Part shown: positions 41,800 to 52,839 of the stretch, piece by piece | How the letters are laid out: the number at the start of each line of letters is the position of its first letter | Position numbering within the stretch: the stretch's first letter is position 1 | Assembly: GCF_022682495.2 (NCBI RefSeq) | Contig: NC_071389.1 | Location: 180,898,556-180,962,555, forward strand | Direction: 5' to 3' | DNA: 64,000 nt | DNA from: Desmodus rotundus | Lineage: Eukaryota > Chordata > Mammalia > Chiroptera > Phyllostomidae | Program-made: the position numbers and the translations under genes | The notes under the pieces: model-generated | What the model was told of the DNA's origin: nothing | What the model saw: only the letters and a program-made list of their open reading frames with translations | The model's database searches: none

Positions 41800-42475
41800 A
41801 CTGGTAAATAGAGGTGCAAAATGCTGCAAAATGGCACATTTTCCTAGATTTCAGAGGGGATGTAAAACCCACTCAGAATCCTGGGTCTGGGAGGGTGGCA
41901 GGTTTCCTGTCTGGTTCAGGCAGATGCTGGCTTTACTGAAGACCTAGTAGAATGTGGGTACCAGGGCCTCTCTGAACCCCTGTACTGATGGGCAGTCAGT
42001 TACGCCCTCACACCTGCCCTTCTGTCTGCCCAACCTACTCTGCAAGGCACCCTGTGGCTGCTCACTGGGCTGGGCCTCTCTACCTCCTCACTGTGCTGTT
42101 TTGCTCTCTTTTCTCCTGGGACTTCTGTTCTCAGTGGGTAAGGCCAGTCGAGAGGATCCCAAATCAGCTACTTATCCCCAGGCCCTTTTTGCCAGGCTGC
42201 CTTAGTGGCTGGTATGGGGTAAAAGGGGCTGAAGCAGGAGGGGCAGAAAAGGATGGGAAGGCTGCCTCCAGAAGGGAGGCAGGTCATGGCCTCGGGAGGA
42301 AGCTGGGAAAGCTCTTTGTTGCTAGGGCGTCTCAGAGCTGAGGAGGTTGGGGAAAGGAAGCTCCAGTGTAAACACAGGGCATTCTGCTGGTGTGTATGGG
42401 GCCTGCCTTGCGTGTATATCCCACTCTGCCAGTGCCCGTGCGACTGTGCAGAGGCCGCAGGGGAGTGCAGGGGTC
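41800..42475. other. Unannotated intergenic stretch
   Basis: No gene or clear repeat is recognised; open frames are short. Confidence 0.35.
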
Positions 42476-42479
42476 CCGG

Positions 42480-42645
42480 GTTCTAGGCAGCATAGGAAAT
42501 AGTTAAGCCAGGCTGCACTTGGGTTCAAGTCCTGACACCACCACAGCCCAGCTCTGTGACCTGGGTCCATTTCTTCAACCTCTCAGACATCCACTTTCCT
42601 CATCTAGAAAATGGGAATGGAAAGACCTAGCTCAGCAGATGTTTT
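42480..42645 (+). repeat. MIR SINE remnant
   Basis: TGGGTTCAAGTCCTGACACC, CTCTGTGACCTGGGTCCATT and CTTTCCTCATCTAGAAAATG match a sense MIR head and core. Confidence 0.8.
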
Positions 42646-42649
42646 ATAG

Positions 42650-42745
42650 CTTATAAAGTAACACTAATTATCGAATGCTTCCTACACACTAGGCACTTTT
42701 CTAAGGGTCTTCTGTCTATATAGACGGTTGATCCTCATGATTTGT
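42650..42745 (-). repeat. MIR SINE fragment, opposite orientation
   Basis: CGAATGCTTCCTACACACTA, GGCACTTTTCTAAGGG and a later TTGATCCTCATG look like a reversed MIR 3' end directly next to the sense copy. Confidence 0.55.
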
Positions 42746-42749
42746 AGAT

Positions 42750-43305
42750 TCATATTTTTGAATGTGCCTACTTGTTAAAATTTACTTGTAACCCCAACAT
42801 CAACACTCATGGTCATTTGAGAACATGAGCAGAGCGCTGAAAAATATAGTTGCCTGTCGTGCGTGACCCCAGTGGAGGTCAAATGGGGCAATGCTCTGCC
42901 TTCTTGCTTCAGCGCTCTTACTGTCCTTTCTATGGTTTATTTGGTGCCACATTTTTCTCATGTTTGGGCTTTTTGTTGGTGATTTCAGTGTTCAAAACGG
43001 CCCCCAAGGGTAGTGCTGACATGCTGTCTAGTGTTCCTAAATGGAAGAAAACTGTGATGTCTCCCAGGGAGGAAATACATGTGTTAGATAAGTTTCATTC
43101 AGGCATGAGTTACAGTGCTGTTGACTGTGAGTTCAATGTTGATGGATCAACAATATATATTAAATGAAGTGTCTTTAAACAGAAATGCACATAAAACAAG
43201 GTTATGTATTGATTGGTTGATGATGATGTGACCATTTGCAAGAATAGCGTATTTCCCCTAGGAGCAATGAATGGTACAGTATTCGCTAAGTCAGTGTTCA
43301 CAGTG
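42750..43305. other. Unannotated intergenic stretch
   Basis: A 105-codon plus-strand frame (42850-43167) resembles nothing known to me and starts in a context without a Kozak match or splice sites. I see no other feature. Confidence 0.35.
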
Positions 43306-43319
43306 ACTTTATAGGACCA

Positions 43320-43490
43320 TCACTACTGTGAATAACCGTATTGGCTCATTTCATCGTTACAAGGACTCTACGACTAGCTAGAGCTCTCGTTATCATCTGT
43401 ATTTAGTGATGAGGACACAGGGGCATAGAGAGGTTGCCTAATTTGTCCGGGGCCATGCAGCTCTAGGTGGCAGAGCTGGGATCAAAGCCA
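43320..43490 (-). repeat. MIR SINE remnant
   Basis: ATCATCTGTATTTAGTGATG, AGGACACAGGGGCATAGAGA and GGCAGAGCTGGGATCAAAGC match a reversed MIR. Confidence 0.78.
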
Positions 43491-43494
43491 GATG

Positions 43495-44265
43495 GCTGCT
43501 TGCAAATTAGATAAAGCAACATGCAGAGAGCCTCAGGCAGTGCCTCGCAGGTCATGTGCATTGTCCAGGCTCTGGCATGCAATTTTATGGGTGAACATGT
43601 TTCACGTGTTGAAAAATTCTGTACACAAAATGAAAGAATTTGAGCTGGGCTCTATCCTGAGAGGCTCACGCAGGGAGCAGGAACTTGGCATGTGGGTCAG
43701 ACCAAACTGCTTTGGATACCCATGTGGCAGAACTGTTACTTGTCCCCCACATTCTCCTTCCCTTCTTGCACAGTCATTGGATCAATGGGACAATCTCCCA
43801 GAACAAAGCCTCTATTTCCTAGGCTCCTTTACTGCCACCATGGCCATTCTGCCAAGCTCTGGCCACTGGAAGAGTGAGTATAATTTCTGGGTATGTCCTT
43901 AAAGGATAGGGCTCTGCCACCTATACACCACCTCCCCCTCCCTTCCTTCTTCTGGCCAGAGCACGGATGTAGTGATAAGCTGTCTGAGACCTTGTGATAT
44001 GGCCAGCCCCTAGGGATGTCAGAGCAAAAATAAATGGTGCCTCGTTTCTACCATATGGAGATGCTGTAGCAACCTAGACTACTCATGTCCACAGTAGTAC
44101 CTGAGGAAGAAATGCTCTCTATCCCATTGACATCATGGTTATTTGGGTTACCTATTACAGCCATCAAATGTATAGCCTAACCACGTGACGGTGAACCCAA
44201 CGATGAAGGAAAAGTGGTAAACCAAGTTCTCAACGGGCTAGTTGATAACACATTGCTTTTGTTCA
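43495..44265. other. Unannotated intergenic stretch
   Basis: The part from 43670 to 44080 has a repeat-like look (purine-rich text with GATATGGCCAGCCCC) but I cannot name a family. No gene is visible. Confidence 0.35.
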
Positions 44266-44280
44266 AGGATGGGAGTTGAG

Positions 44281-44504
44281 CCCTGGCTGGTGTGGCTCAG
44301 TGGATTGAGTGTTGGCCTGTGAACCAAAGAGTTGCCAGTTCGATTCCCAATCAGAGCACATGCCTGGGTTGTGCGCCAGGTTCCTGGTTGGGAGCATGTG
44401 AAAGGCAACTGGTTGATATATCTCTCACACATCGATGTTCCTCTCCCTCTCTCTCTCCCTCCCTTCTTATCTCTCTAAAAATAAATAAAATATTAAAAAA
44501 GAAA
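44281..44504 (+). mobile_element. Ves-type SINE with target-site duplication
   Basis: CCCTGGCTGGTGTGGCTCAG, GTTCGATTCCCAATC and AAATAAATAAAATATT mark a complete copy. GGATGGGAGTTGAG (44267-44280) and GAATAGGAGTTGAG (44505-44518) flank it with two mismatches. Confidence 0.95.
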
Positions 44505-44814
44505 GAATAGGAGTTGAGGCTGTGAAGATGGGATGGCAGGTGGCTATGAGAATTTTCTTGAGAAGGACCGGCAAGCCAACAGCCCTCTCTGGGTCAGTCT
44601 GGGGAAACTTGATGGGGGAAGCAGGACTTTGGGTATATTAATGACATGAGTACTCTCTCCTCTACTTATTCATCCCTTGACTTCCTCTCTCCTTAATCGT
44701 TCGCCAGGCACTGTACCCATTCTCTATACCTGGGAGTACAGTGAGGAGGAAGAAGACACAGGTCCTGCATTCATGGCACGATGTAATACAGATTTAGGCT
44801 AAGTCACAACCTCA

Positions 44815-45000
44815 GGCCATCCTTGATCCTTCTCAATCTCTCATACCCCATGAAGAATTCATTAGCATGTCTTGTCAGATCTACTTCCAAACTATACGCA
44901 GAATCCCCCTTCTGCTCTTATACTTGTCTACTGCAACCCTCTCTTGCCTAAACCTTGCTGTTGGAGTCTGCTGGTGTGCCTGCTGTCCACTTCCAGGCCT
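44815..45000 (+). mobile_element. L2 LINE internal fragment
   Basis: CTTGTCAGATCTACTTCCAA, TACTTGTCTACTGCAACCCT and CTCTTGCCTAAACC resemble L2 internal text (the part encoding an x-Tyr-Cys-Asn-like turn). Confidence 0.55.
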
Positions 45001-45004
45001 GGCT

Positions 45005-45760
45005 GTTTGTTTACCTTTGGCGGTCTTGGGGTTTTCTTGCTGAATAGTTCTTGCTGAACTCCAGAGCAGGAGTTAAGTAAATACTGACTCCCAGATACGG
45101 GAACCAGAATCATACAGGAAAGGTGGAAGGGAGCCAGAGGACCAGTCCTGGGCTTTCCCTGCCAGGGGCCCCCAGAAGTGCACACCCAACTCATTCCTTC
45201 CCAGCTCCTATGGGAAGTGAAGTGGCTCCTCCTGTGTTTTCCAGTAGAAACTCCTCTTGGTTCTTCAGTGTTCGTTTGTTTATATAGTTGGCAAACATTT
45301 ATTAAGCTACATGCCATTAACAAGCTAGGAATACAGAAAAACTTAGTGTGGCAAAATTTTGCATTCATTGTTCATAGCCTCCCTGTTCTGCACTCTTTCC
45401 TCCTCTCACTCTTAAAACTTTTCCCTTATCAGTGCCCTGGACCCGTGCTACATGCTTGGGAGCAGGGGCGTGCTGGGAATTTTTAACAACTAGCTTGCTG
45501 GGAAAAAAATCCCTGATCTGTAGTTGATGTTCATGGTGTAAATACTCCTACCATGGCTACACATGGCAACATTTTCTGCTACCAGTGTGATGTTCCTGAA
45601 TGCAAAATTGGGAAGAGTTTACGCAGTAGCACACCATTATATAGTATTTCCACCACACAGATACAACAGTCTGTATGTAGAACCTCAAGAGTATAGATAA
45701 TAGTAAAATGCAAAATAATTAGGAAATAATGAGTTTTGAGTATTTATTATCCATTTTATT
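45005..45760. other. Unannotated intergenic stretch
   Basis: A short L2/MIR-like tail may lie at 45280-45330 (GCAAACATTTATTAAGC). Nothing else is recognised. Confidence 0.35.
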
Positions 45761-45765
45761 TATTT

Positions 45766-45986
45766 ATTTTTAAAAGATTTTATTTATTTTTAGAGAGAGG
45801 GGAAGGGAGGGAGAAAGAGAGGGAGAGAAAGATCGATGTGAGAGAGAAGCATCTATTGGTTGCCTCTCGTACGTGTCCTGACCAGGACTGAACCTGCCAC
45901 CCAGGCATGTGCCCTGACCAGGAATCAAACTGGCAACCTTTTGCTTTGGGGAACAACCCCCAAGCAACTGAACCACACTGGTCAGG
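45766..45986 (-). mobile_element. Ves-type SINE
   Basis: A reversed full-length copy with tail AAAGATTTTATTTATTTTTA, a doubled GATCGATGTGAGAGAGAAGC segment and head GCAACTGAACCACACTGGTC. Confidence 0.92.
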
Positions 45987-46127
45987 TCTATTTTCTGTTT
46001 TAAATATAATTTATTTAATTATAAGTGTATATAACTTAATTTTAAATATTGACTGTATTAACTGATCCACAAAACTGAAAATGTAACAATCAGCTCTTGC
46101 AAGCCAGTATGAGCTCGTTCCAGCTTA

Positions 46128-46199
46128 TCATGCCTAGGAGCTTGTCAGAGATGCAAAATTCTTGGCCCCACTCCAGAGCTATTGAATCTGAATATTAAC
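46128..46199 (+). mobile_element. MER5A-like element, left part (split)
   Basis: GAGCTTGTCAGAGATGCAAA and CCCCACTCCAGAGC match the MER5A interior. It is continued at 49035 after a 2.8-kb HAL1-like insertion. Confidence 0.75.
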
Positions 46200-46202
46200 C
46201 TT

Positions 46203-46398
46203 TTTTAAGAAATTATTTTATTGATTATGCTATTACATTCGTCCTGACTTTTCCCCTTTGTCCCCCTCCACACAGCAACCCGGTCCCTCAGTCAATCCCC
46301 CCACCATTGTTCATGTCCATAGGTCATGTGTATAGGTTCTTTCGCTACTCCATTTCCTATACTGTACTTTATATCTCCATGGCTATTCTCTAACTACC
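46203..46398 (-). mobile_element. Second L1-type 3' end in tandem
   Basis: After a first L1-type 3' end with an A-rich tail (about 46400-46445), the minus strand continues with another L1-like 3' terminus (including GGACATGAACAATGG and GGGGATTGACTGAGGG) and a second A-rich tail at 46203-46225. Both tails lie inside the same flanking duplication. Confidence 0.65.
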
Positions 46399-46930
46399 AC
46401 TTTGTATTTTTTAAAAAATTATTTATTTATTTATATTTTATTGCTGTTCAGTTACAATTGTCTGCATTTTCTCCCCTCCCCCCTACCCCACTCCAGACAA
46501 ACCCACCTCCCTCCCCTGCCTCCACCCTCCCCCTTGGTTTTGTCCTTGTGTCCTTTATAGTAGTTCCTGAAAACCCCTGTCCCCACTATCCCCTCCCCAC
46601 TCGCCTCTGGTTATTGTTAGATTGCTCTTAACTTCAATGTCTCTGGTTATATTTAGTTTGCTTTTTTCTTTTGTTGATTATGTTCCAGTTAAAGGTGAGA
46701 TCATATGGTATTTGTCCCTCACCACCTAGCTTACCAATTTGTATTTCTTAATTCCTTTACCTCTTCACCCATTCCCCCATACCCCTTCCCATCTGGCAAC
46801 CATCAAAATGTTCTGTGTATCCATGATTTTGTCTCTGTTCTTCTTGTTTGCTTAGTTTGTTTTTTAGATTCAATTGTTGATTTTTGTATTTTTTGCTATT
46901 TTGTTGTTCATAGTTTTGATCTTCTTTTTC

Positions 46931-47905
46931 TTAAATAAGTCCCTTTACCATCTCTTGTAATAGTGGTTTGGCGATGATAAACTCCTTTAGTTTTTTCTTG
47001 TCTGGGAAGCTCTTTATCTGCCCTTTGATTCTAAATAATATCTTTGCTGGGTAGAACAATCTTGGCTGTAGGACCCTGCTTTTCATGGCTTTGAATATTT
47101 CTTACCAATCCCTTCTTGCCTGCAAAGTTTCTTTTGAGAAATCAGCTGACAGTCTTATGGGAACTCCCCTGTAGGTAACTAACAGTTTTTCTCTTGCTGC
47201 TTTTAAGCTTCTCTCTTGATCTTTAACTTTTGGCATTTTAATTATGATGTGTCTTGAAGTGGGCCTCTTTGCATTCATCTTCTCTGGTACTGTCTGTGCT
47301 TCCTGGACTTGAGTGTGTATTTCCTTCACCAAGTTAAGGAAGTTTTCTTTCACTATTTTTTCAGATAGATTTCCAATTTCTTGTTCTTTCTCTTCTTTTC
47401 TGGTACCCCTTTGATGTAAATGTTGGGCCTCTTGAAATTGTCCCAGAGGCTGCTTATAGTATCCTCATTTTTTTGGATTCTTTTTCTTCTTGTTGTCTGC
47501 ATGGTTGTTTTTTGCTTCCTTATGTTACAAATCATTGATTTGATTCTTGGCTTCGTCCACTCTACTGTTATTTCCCTGTAAATTTTTCTTTATTTCAATT
47601 ATGTATCCTTTGTTTCTGACTGGATCTTTTTTAAGCTGTTGAGTTCCTCACTAAGTTCCTTGAGCATCCTTACAACCAGTGGTTTGAACTCTGTATCTAT
47701 GGATTGCTTATTTTCATTTTGTTTAGCTCTTTTTCTGGAGTTTTGATCTGTTTTTTCATTTGGGCCATGTTTCTTTGTCTTCTTGTTTTGGCAGCCTCCC
47801 TGTGTTTGTTTCTATATATTAGGTAGAGCTGCTTTGACTCTATGTCTTGGTAGTAATGTACTAGGTGTCCTGTAGGGTCCAGTGGCACAGCCTCCCCTTT
47901 CACCC
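46931..47905 (-). pseudogene. L1/HAL1 ORF1 protein remnant
   Basis: Fragments in three frames give an L1 ORF1p: an N-terminal Lys/Gln-rich part (47697-47800) consistent with the coiled coil, a middle part (47353-47480) with a Trp-Asp-Asn-Phe-Lys-Arg-Pro-Asn segment of the RNA-recognition domain, and a C-terminal domain (46931-47353) with Arg-His-Ile-Ile-Ile, Ala-Ala-Arg-Glu-Lys and Leu-Gln-Ala-Arg-Arg. An in-frame TAA at 47102-47104 is followed in the same frame by the expected terminal text to a natural stop at 46931-46933. ORF1p is the RNA-binding chaperone of L1 particles. At least two frameshifts and one stop make this copy inactive. Confidence 0.88.
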
Positions 47906-49034
47906 AAGCTGGGTGCTCAAGGTGTGCTCTTCACGTGGGCTGAGTACACCCTCATCTTGTAGTTGAACCTTGGTTACTGTTGGCAGATCAATGGGAGGGA
48001 TTTACCCAGGACAGTCAGTTGCAAGGTTTGGCTGTGATCACTGACCACCAACCTCCTCTCTCTGTGGAGGATCCACTGTGCAGGGGCAGGGTGGTGGTGC
48101 TCTGACATGGTCTGTAGATGTCCACTGGGTATGTTGGCCCTGTGGTTTCCTGGGTGGTGCAGGCCAAGGTCAGTCCCCACCTGTGTTTTGTGTGGGGCAC
48201 CCTGCCTGAGCTGTAAAGCAATCTGAAATGGCTGCTACTTGTGCTGGGCTTGAAGATTCGCAGGCAAAGCCAAGCTGTGAATCTAGGCTGGCTGCTGCTA
48301 GTGGATGTGGGGGCTCACTGAGGCCAACTGTTGCTCATTAGATAGGATTTAGGAAGTTGTGAAACAAGAGCCAAACCAGCCATTCACATGGAAAAGCAGT
48401 GTGGGTGGGCCTATAAATTGAGTGGGGTGGAGTCTCTGGTGATTTCCAAGGCAGGTCAAAGAGTGTTAGCCCCATTGATGGGGTCTCAGCTATGGTACTA
48501 GTTTGCTGGCCCTGTGTCGGGGAGAGGTTTTAGATAAGGGACAATGGCCTCTGCCCACCTTGATGCCAGACACTTCAGTTCCTCCCTTTATGTCCCTGGT
48601 GCCTTTCAAGCTGCTACCCCAGTGCTAGAGCTCAGAGGGAGTGAGTCTGAGTAGGTAAGTCTGTGTGTGCGATCTTTAAGAGGAACTGCTTGGGGCTCCA
48701 GAAATTTCTTCCACTGACTCTGGCACTGGAGTAGCACTGGAACCCTGGGCTGGGGGGCCTGGTGTGGGGCTGGGACTCCTCTCTCCCAAGATATCTTTCC
48801 TGAATTTTTATCCACCACACATGGGTGAGGGACTGGCTCATTCCACATCTATGCACCTCCTACCAGTCTGGATGGATGTAGTTTCTTTAATTATGTAGTT
48901 GTCAGACTTCCATTCAACTTGATTTCTGATGGTTCTGAGTGACTGTTGTTCTATATTTTAGTTGTAATTTTGATGTGGTTGTATGAAGAGGCAAGTCATG
49001 TCTGTCTGTGCTGCCATCTTGACCAGAAGTCCCT

Positions 49035-49110
49035 GAATATGAATCCTAACAATTTTAACAATATCCTCAGGTAATTTGTATATACACTAGAGTTTGAGAA
49101 GTGTGGCCCT
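49035..49110 (+). mobile_element. MER5A-like element, right part (split)
   Basis: ATATCCTCAGGTAATTTGTA and ACACTAGAGTTTGAGAAG are the right half of the MER5A whose left half lies at 46128-46199. Confidence 0.75.
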
Positions 49111-49219
49111 TGAGGTAACCACTGTGTATAATTTTGTTTATGTCTTTTAGATCTTTTTCACAACACAGATGCATATAAATTTTATGGTATTTTTCTGGCT
49201 TTATCTTTAAACAATTAAA

Positions 49220-49735
49220 AAAATAGATGTTATTTCTTTTAGAGCAGTTTTAGGTTCACAGCAAATGTGAACAGAAGGCTCAGAAGTTTCCCATGTACCC
49301 TCTGTCCCCACACATGCCTAGTCTACCCCAATATTAACATCCCTCAGCAGAGTGGTACAGTTGTTACAACTGATAAACCTATATTGACACATCATTATCA
49401 CCCAGAGCCCTTAATTTACATTAGGACTCATTCTGGGTACTGTATATTCTGTGGGTTTGGACAAATTTATAATGACATATCTTTACCATTATAGTATCAT
49501 GAAGAGTAGTTTCACTGCTCTAAATGCATGCTTATAACTTTTTGTTTTGCTTTGTTTTTTAATAAAAATAGAATCACACTGTAAATGTTTTGCAAGTTTA
49601 TTTTTCCACTTAATAATATGTCTGATAGCTTTCCATGTCATCTATATATAGAGAACTAGTTACTTTTAATGTCTCCACAGTATTTTAGGGCATGGATAAA
49701 TAATGATTTAAAAAATCATCTCTCTGAATGGACAT
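49220..49735 (-). mobile_element. Old L1 3' end, reversed
   Basis: AGAGCAGTTTTAGGTTCACA, CAGAGTGGTACAGTTGTTAC, ACACATCATTATCACCCAGA and the later TTATTTTTCCACTTAATAAT follow the ancient L1 3' region in reverse. Confidence 0.8.
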
Positions 49736-49739
49736 GTTA

Positions 49740-50155
49740 TTTTCCCCTTTTGCTTCAAGAAACCTCATAATTAAAAAATTTGCCCCTTAAATTTTAATTC
49801 CTTTATCAAAATCTATCTTTAAGAAGTCCTGAAAATTTATACTGAAGAGGTAGAGGCTGACAGTAGTTCAAAGTGTCTTCCTTCCCCAGATTTAAAAGTT
49901 CAAATTTTGTCAGTTTATTGGGATATTTAAGCATAAGGTTCTAAGGAAGCTGATAGGTGATAAGAAAAAACAATTATGAGATATTCTAAATTGAATTACA
50001 GCTTCTGGAGAGTGAGAGAAAGAGATAGAACTGTTTGTCTGTGGGCCAGCTACCAAAAGAGTTGGCACATTCCTGTTTTGCCTCCTGAAATTTTGGATTA
50101 ATTTTCAGGTGGCTGTTTCCACGGATTGTTTCAGCCAGGCACCATCTAACTCCAG
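49740..50155. other. Unannotated AT-rich stretch
   Basis: No gene or clear repeat is recognised. Confidence 0.35.
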
Positions 50156-50159
50156 GAGC

Positions 50160-50470
50160 TCTGGCTTTCTGGACCGCTGCCCACAGCCACTCCACAGGAG
50201 TAGACAGTTCTTTATGTGGACTCTGCTATCCCAGAGCTGGCTGCACTTCACCTTCTCCCACCCCTTTGCCTAAAGCTCATGTAAACTCTGTCGACTACCT
50301 CTCTCTTTCCCCTTCCCCCTACTGATGTATAAAAACACTTGCAGTACTCTGGGATGATGGACATGCTGTCTTTTCCACCTAGCCATGCTGCTGGTAGTTT
50401 ATTCTCTGGGCCCCAAGACCGGTTTTTTGGCTAGCATTTTGGTTCAATAAAATCTTACATATAAAAAGAC
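50160..50470 (+). mobile_element. Possible retroviral LTR fragment
   Basis: A pyrimidine-rich part is followed by a TATA-like TGATGTATAAAAACAC (about 50323-50338) and, 100 bases on, GGTTCAATAAAATCTTAC with a poly-A signal (about 50441-50453). This spacing is LTR-like, but the outer borders and family are not identified. Confidence 0.4.
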
Positions 50471-50649
50471 TTTAGTCATGAGAGTTAAAGGTTTTTAGTT
50501 TAACATCAGAAATAATAAAAATGCTACATATAGCCCCAACCTTAAAATGTTGACAGCCTAACAAAGGGAATGCAATCTGTGGACGTACACAGCGATCATA
50601 AAATGAGGGAGAACATATACTCTGTTCTGTTTCTATCCACAGAACACTT

Positions 50650-51500
50650 CTGATACCAAATATGTGGGTGTCTCCCCCTGTAAACCAATTCTCTGTCACC
50701 AGCCGAGTGTTCTATAATTTAATTCAATCCCGACACTGTGTGACTGGAGTTAGCATCAGATCCCATAAGTTAAAGGGCTCGCCCCACAAGATTGCCCCTG
50801 CTGCAGATGACAATCGCGAGCCTTAGGCCTCCTGTACTTCTGACCGAGGGATTATAAATTGGAGGTTCCAATGACCTCCTTTCTCTGGTTTGATAATTTG
50901 CTGGAATGGCTCACAGAATTCAGGAGAACACTTTATTTTTTACCATTTTATTATAAAAGATACAATTCAAGAACAGCCAATGGAATAGATACATAGGGCA
51001 AGGTATGGTGGAGCTTCTATGCCTTCTACAACTTGATGTGTTCACCAACCTGGAAGTTCTCTGAACTCCATTGTTTAAGGTGTTCATAGATGTTCTATTA
51101 CATAGACGTGATTGATTAAATCACTGGTTACTGGCAATCAAGCTCAATCTCTAGCCCCTCTCCCATCCCTGGGGGTGGGGGTAGGGATGAGACTGGAAGT
51201 TCCAAACCTCTAAATCATGCCTTAGTCTTTCTAGAATCACTCGTCATCATGCAGCTGTGTAGGGGTCCCTGCATACCAGCTAATGAATATCTCAGTTCCA
51301 TACAAAAAGATGCTTTCCTCACTTTGGAGATTCCCAGGGTCTTAGAAGCTCTTGTGTCAGGAACCAAGGACTAAGACAAATATTGTAACAAAAGATGTTC
51401 CTGTCACCCCATCACTCAGGAAATTACAATAATTTTAGGAGCTTCTTGCCAGGAGCTGCTGACAAGACCAAATATGTATTTCTGATTATATCAGTACATA
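50650..51500 (-). mobile_element. Long LTR-like repeat, reversed (ERVL type suspected)
   Basis: Text such as ATTTGCTGGAATGGCTCACA, TTACCATTTTATTATAAAAG, GTGTTCACCAACCTGGAAGT and AGACCAAATATGTATTTCTG matches a frequent mammalian interspersed repeat that I associate with ERVL-type LTRs. The family name is from memory and uncertain. Confidence 0.5.
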
Positions 51501-51504
51501 GAGA

Positions 51505-52355
51505 CAGGACAGTTACAAACAGCTTTGGTGCTATAAGATCATTGAATGTAGGGAAGAACAACCTTAACTAATGTTAACCAGAAACTGGTAACATTAGAGG
51601 CATTAACCAGAAGTGGGGAGGTGCTCGCTTGTCCAGGGCCTCAAATGGCACCACTAGACAGATGAGATGATACTGTCAGCCTGAGCCTCGTGGTTGGTGG
51701 AGGTGGGGATGGGATGAGAGGAGAGCCCCAGAGGCCAGGGAGTATTTTACTAGGTGTAGTGGGTACCCTTTTCTTCACAATTATCCTAAAGTGAGATTCC
51801 CACTCACTCCCACTCTTTTTTCATCTCCAGGTCTAGTCGCTGTATCCTTTGTTTCCAGGAACCCTGGTCCCCAAAGATGCTAAACATTCTATGATTTGGT
51901 TTCTGCCTGAGGTTCAGCTGGACCTGAAAGGCTTTAGCTTTCAGGTCCCTCTGCTCTGGCAGGAATCCAGTTGTGATTATTCTCAGGATGCATACCAGAG
52001 CTGGTGTGGCCCCAAGCCTCGCCTGCATGGTTGGCCTTGGTGCTACACATCATCCCTCACGTCTGCCCTCTTGGCTCCTGGCACACTGCCAGTTGGCCCA
52101 TGAACCCTGAATCTCTATCAGTGAGCTGTGTGGCGCTGAGCAGGCTACTATCCACTCTAATTCCCAGGGTACAGACTGTCCCTCCACCCTCTGGCTTGAT
52201 TCGCCTTCACATCCTGCCAATTCAGGCTTCCAGCCCAATCTAGTAGCCCAAGTAAAATTTGGCTGGAACTTTTCACTTCACAAAAGTAAGTCTTTCACCT
52301 TCTGTAACAAGGGCCTTATCTATTTCTTAGGGATGGGGTGTCTGTTCCCTTGGAA
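51505..52355. other. Unannotated intergenic stretch
   Basis: A short near-repeat (TTAACCAGAAACTGG and TTAACCAGAAGTGGG, 51575-51620) is visible. No gene is recognised. Confidence 0.4.
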
Positions 52356-52359
52356 GGAA

Positions 52360-52740
52360 TTTTTTTTTCTTTTAAAACTTTATGTATAAAATAATAAATG
52401 TAAAATACATGTTTTGAAACTTACAAACAAAATGAACATCTGTGAACACATTGCCTCATCCAAGAATTAGAATATGGTTGTATCTGCCCGTGTGTCTCTT
52501 CCCTGTTCCATATGCCTGCCTCCCCCCAAGAGGCATTTACTATCCTGGGCTTCGTGTTTATTATTTCCCTGCTTTTAAGAGTAGCATATACACACACACA
52601 CACACACGTATATATGTTGCTTGTTTTTAAGCCTTATGAAAATGGTGTGATACTGTGTGTAGAATTTTTTCTGTTACAAATAACATACTATGATCATTCT
52701 TACATATCCTGGTGCCCATGGATTGTAGGGCATGTCAATG
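52360..52740 (-). mobile_element. Old L1 3' end, reversed, with (CA)n
   Basis: TTTATGTATAAAATAATAAA and text with CATCCAAGAATTAGAATATG, then AAGCCTTATGAAAATGGTGT resemble a reversed L1 3' region. A short CA repeat lies at about 52590-52608. Confidence 0.55.
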
Positions 52741-52839
52741 TTTAAATTCACAAGATAATTCCAAATGGTGTCCAAAGTGATTGTGCTAATTTACATGGTT
52801 CTGATATTGAATGGAAATATTCACACTATAGCTTGCAAA

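Larger units (their letters stand above)
46200..49034 (-). mobile_element. HAL1-like (half-L1) retrotransposon: 5' UTR, ORF1 and 3' UTR, no ORF2
   Basis: The minus strand begins with GGACTTCTGGTCAAGATGGC, the hallmark 5' end of L1, continues through about 1.1 kb of 5' UTR, a decayed ORF1 (46931-47905), and then goes straight into L1-type 3' UTR with no ORF2. This is the layout of HAL1 elements, which are known in several mammals and depend on L1 reverse transcriptase. Imperfect direct repeats of 16 bases, 13 identical (46184-46199 and 49035-49050), flank the whole unit, so the missing ORF2 was not lost with a border. It could also be an L1 with a later internal deletion, but the flanks and both ends are complete. 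Confidence 0.82.

Noticed and set aside
42850..43167. 105-codon plus-strand frame
   Set aside because: No similarity to known families, no promoter or splice signals, isolated in repeat-rich DNA.
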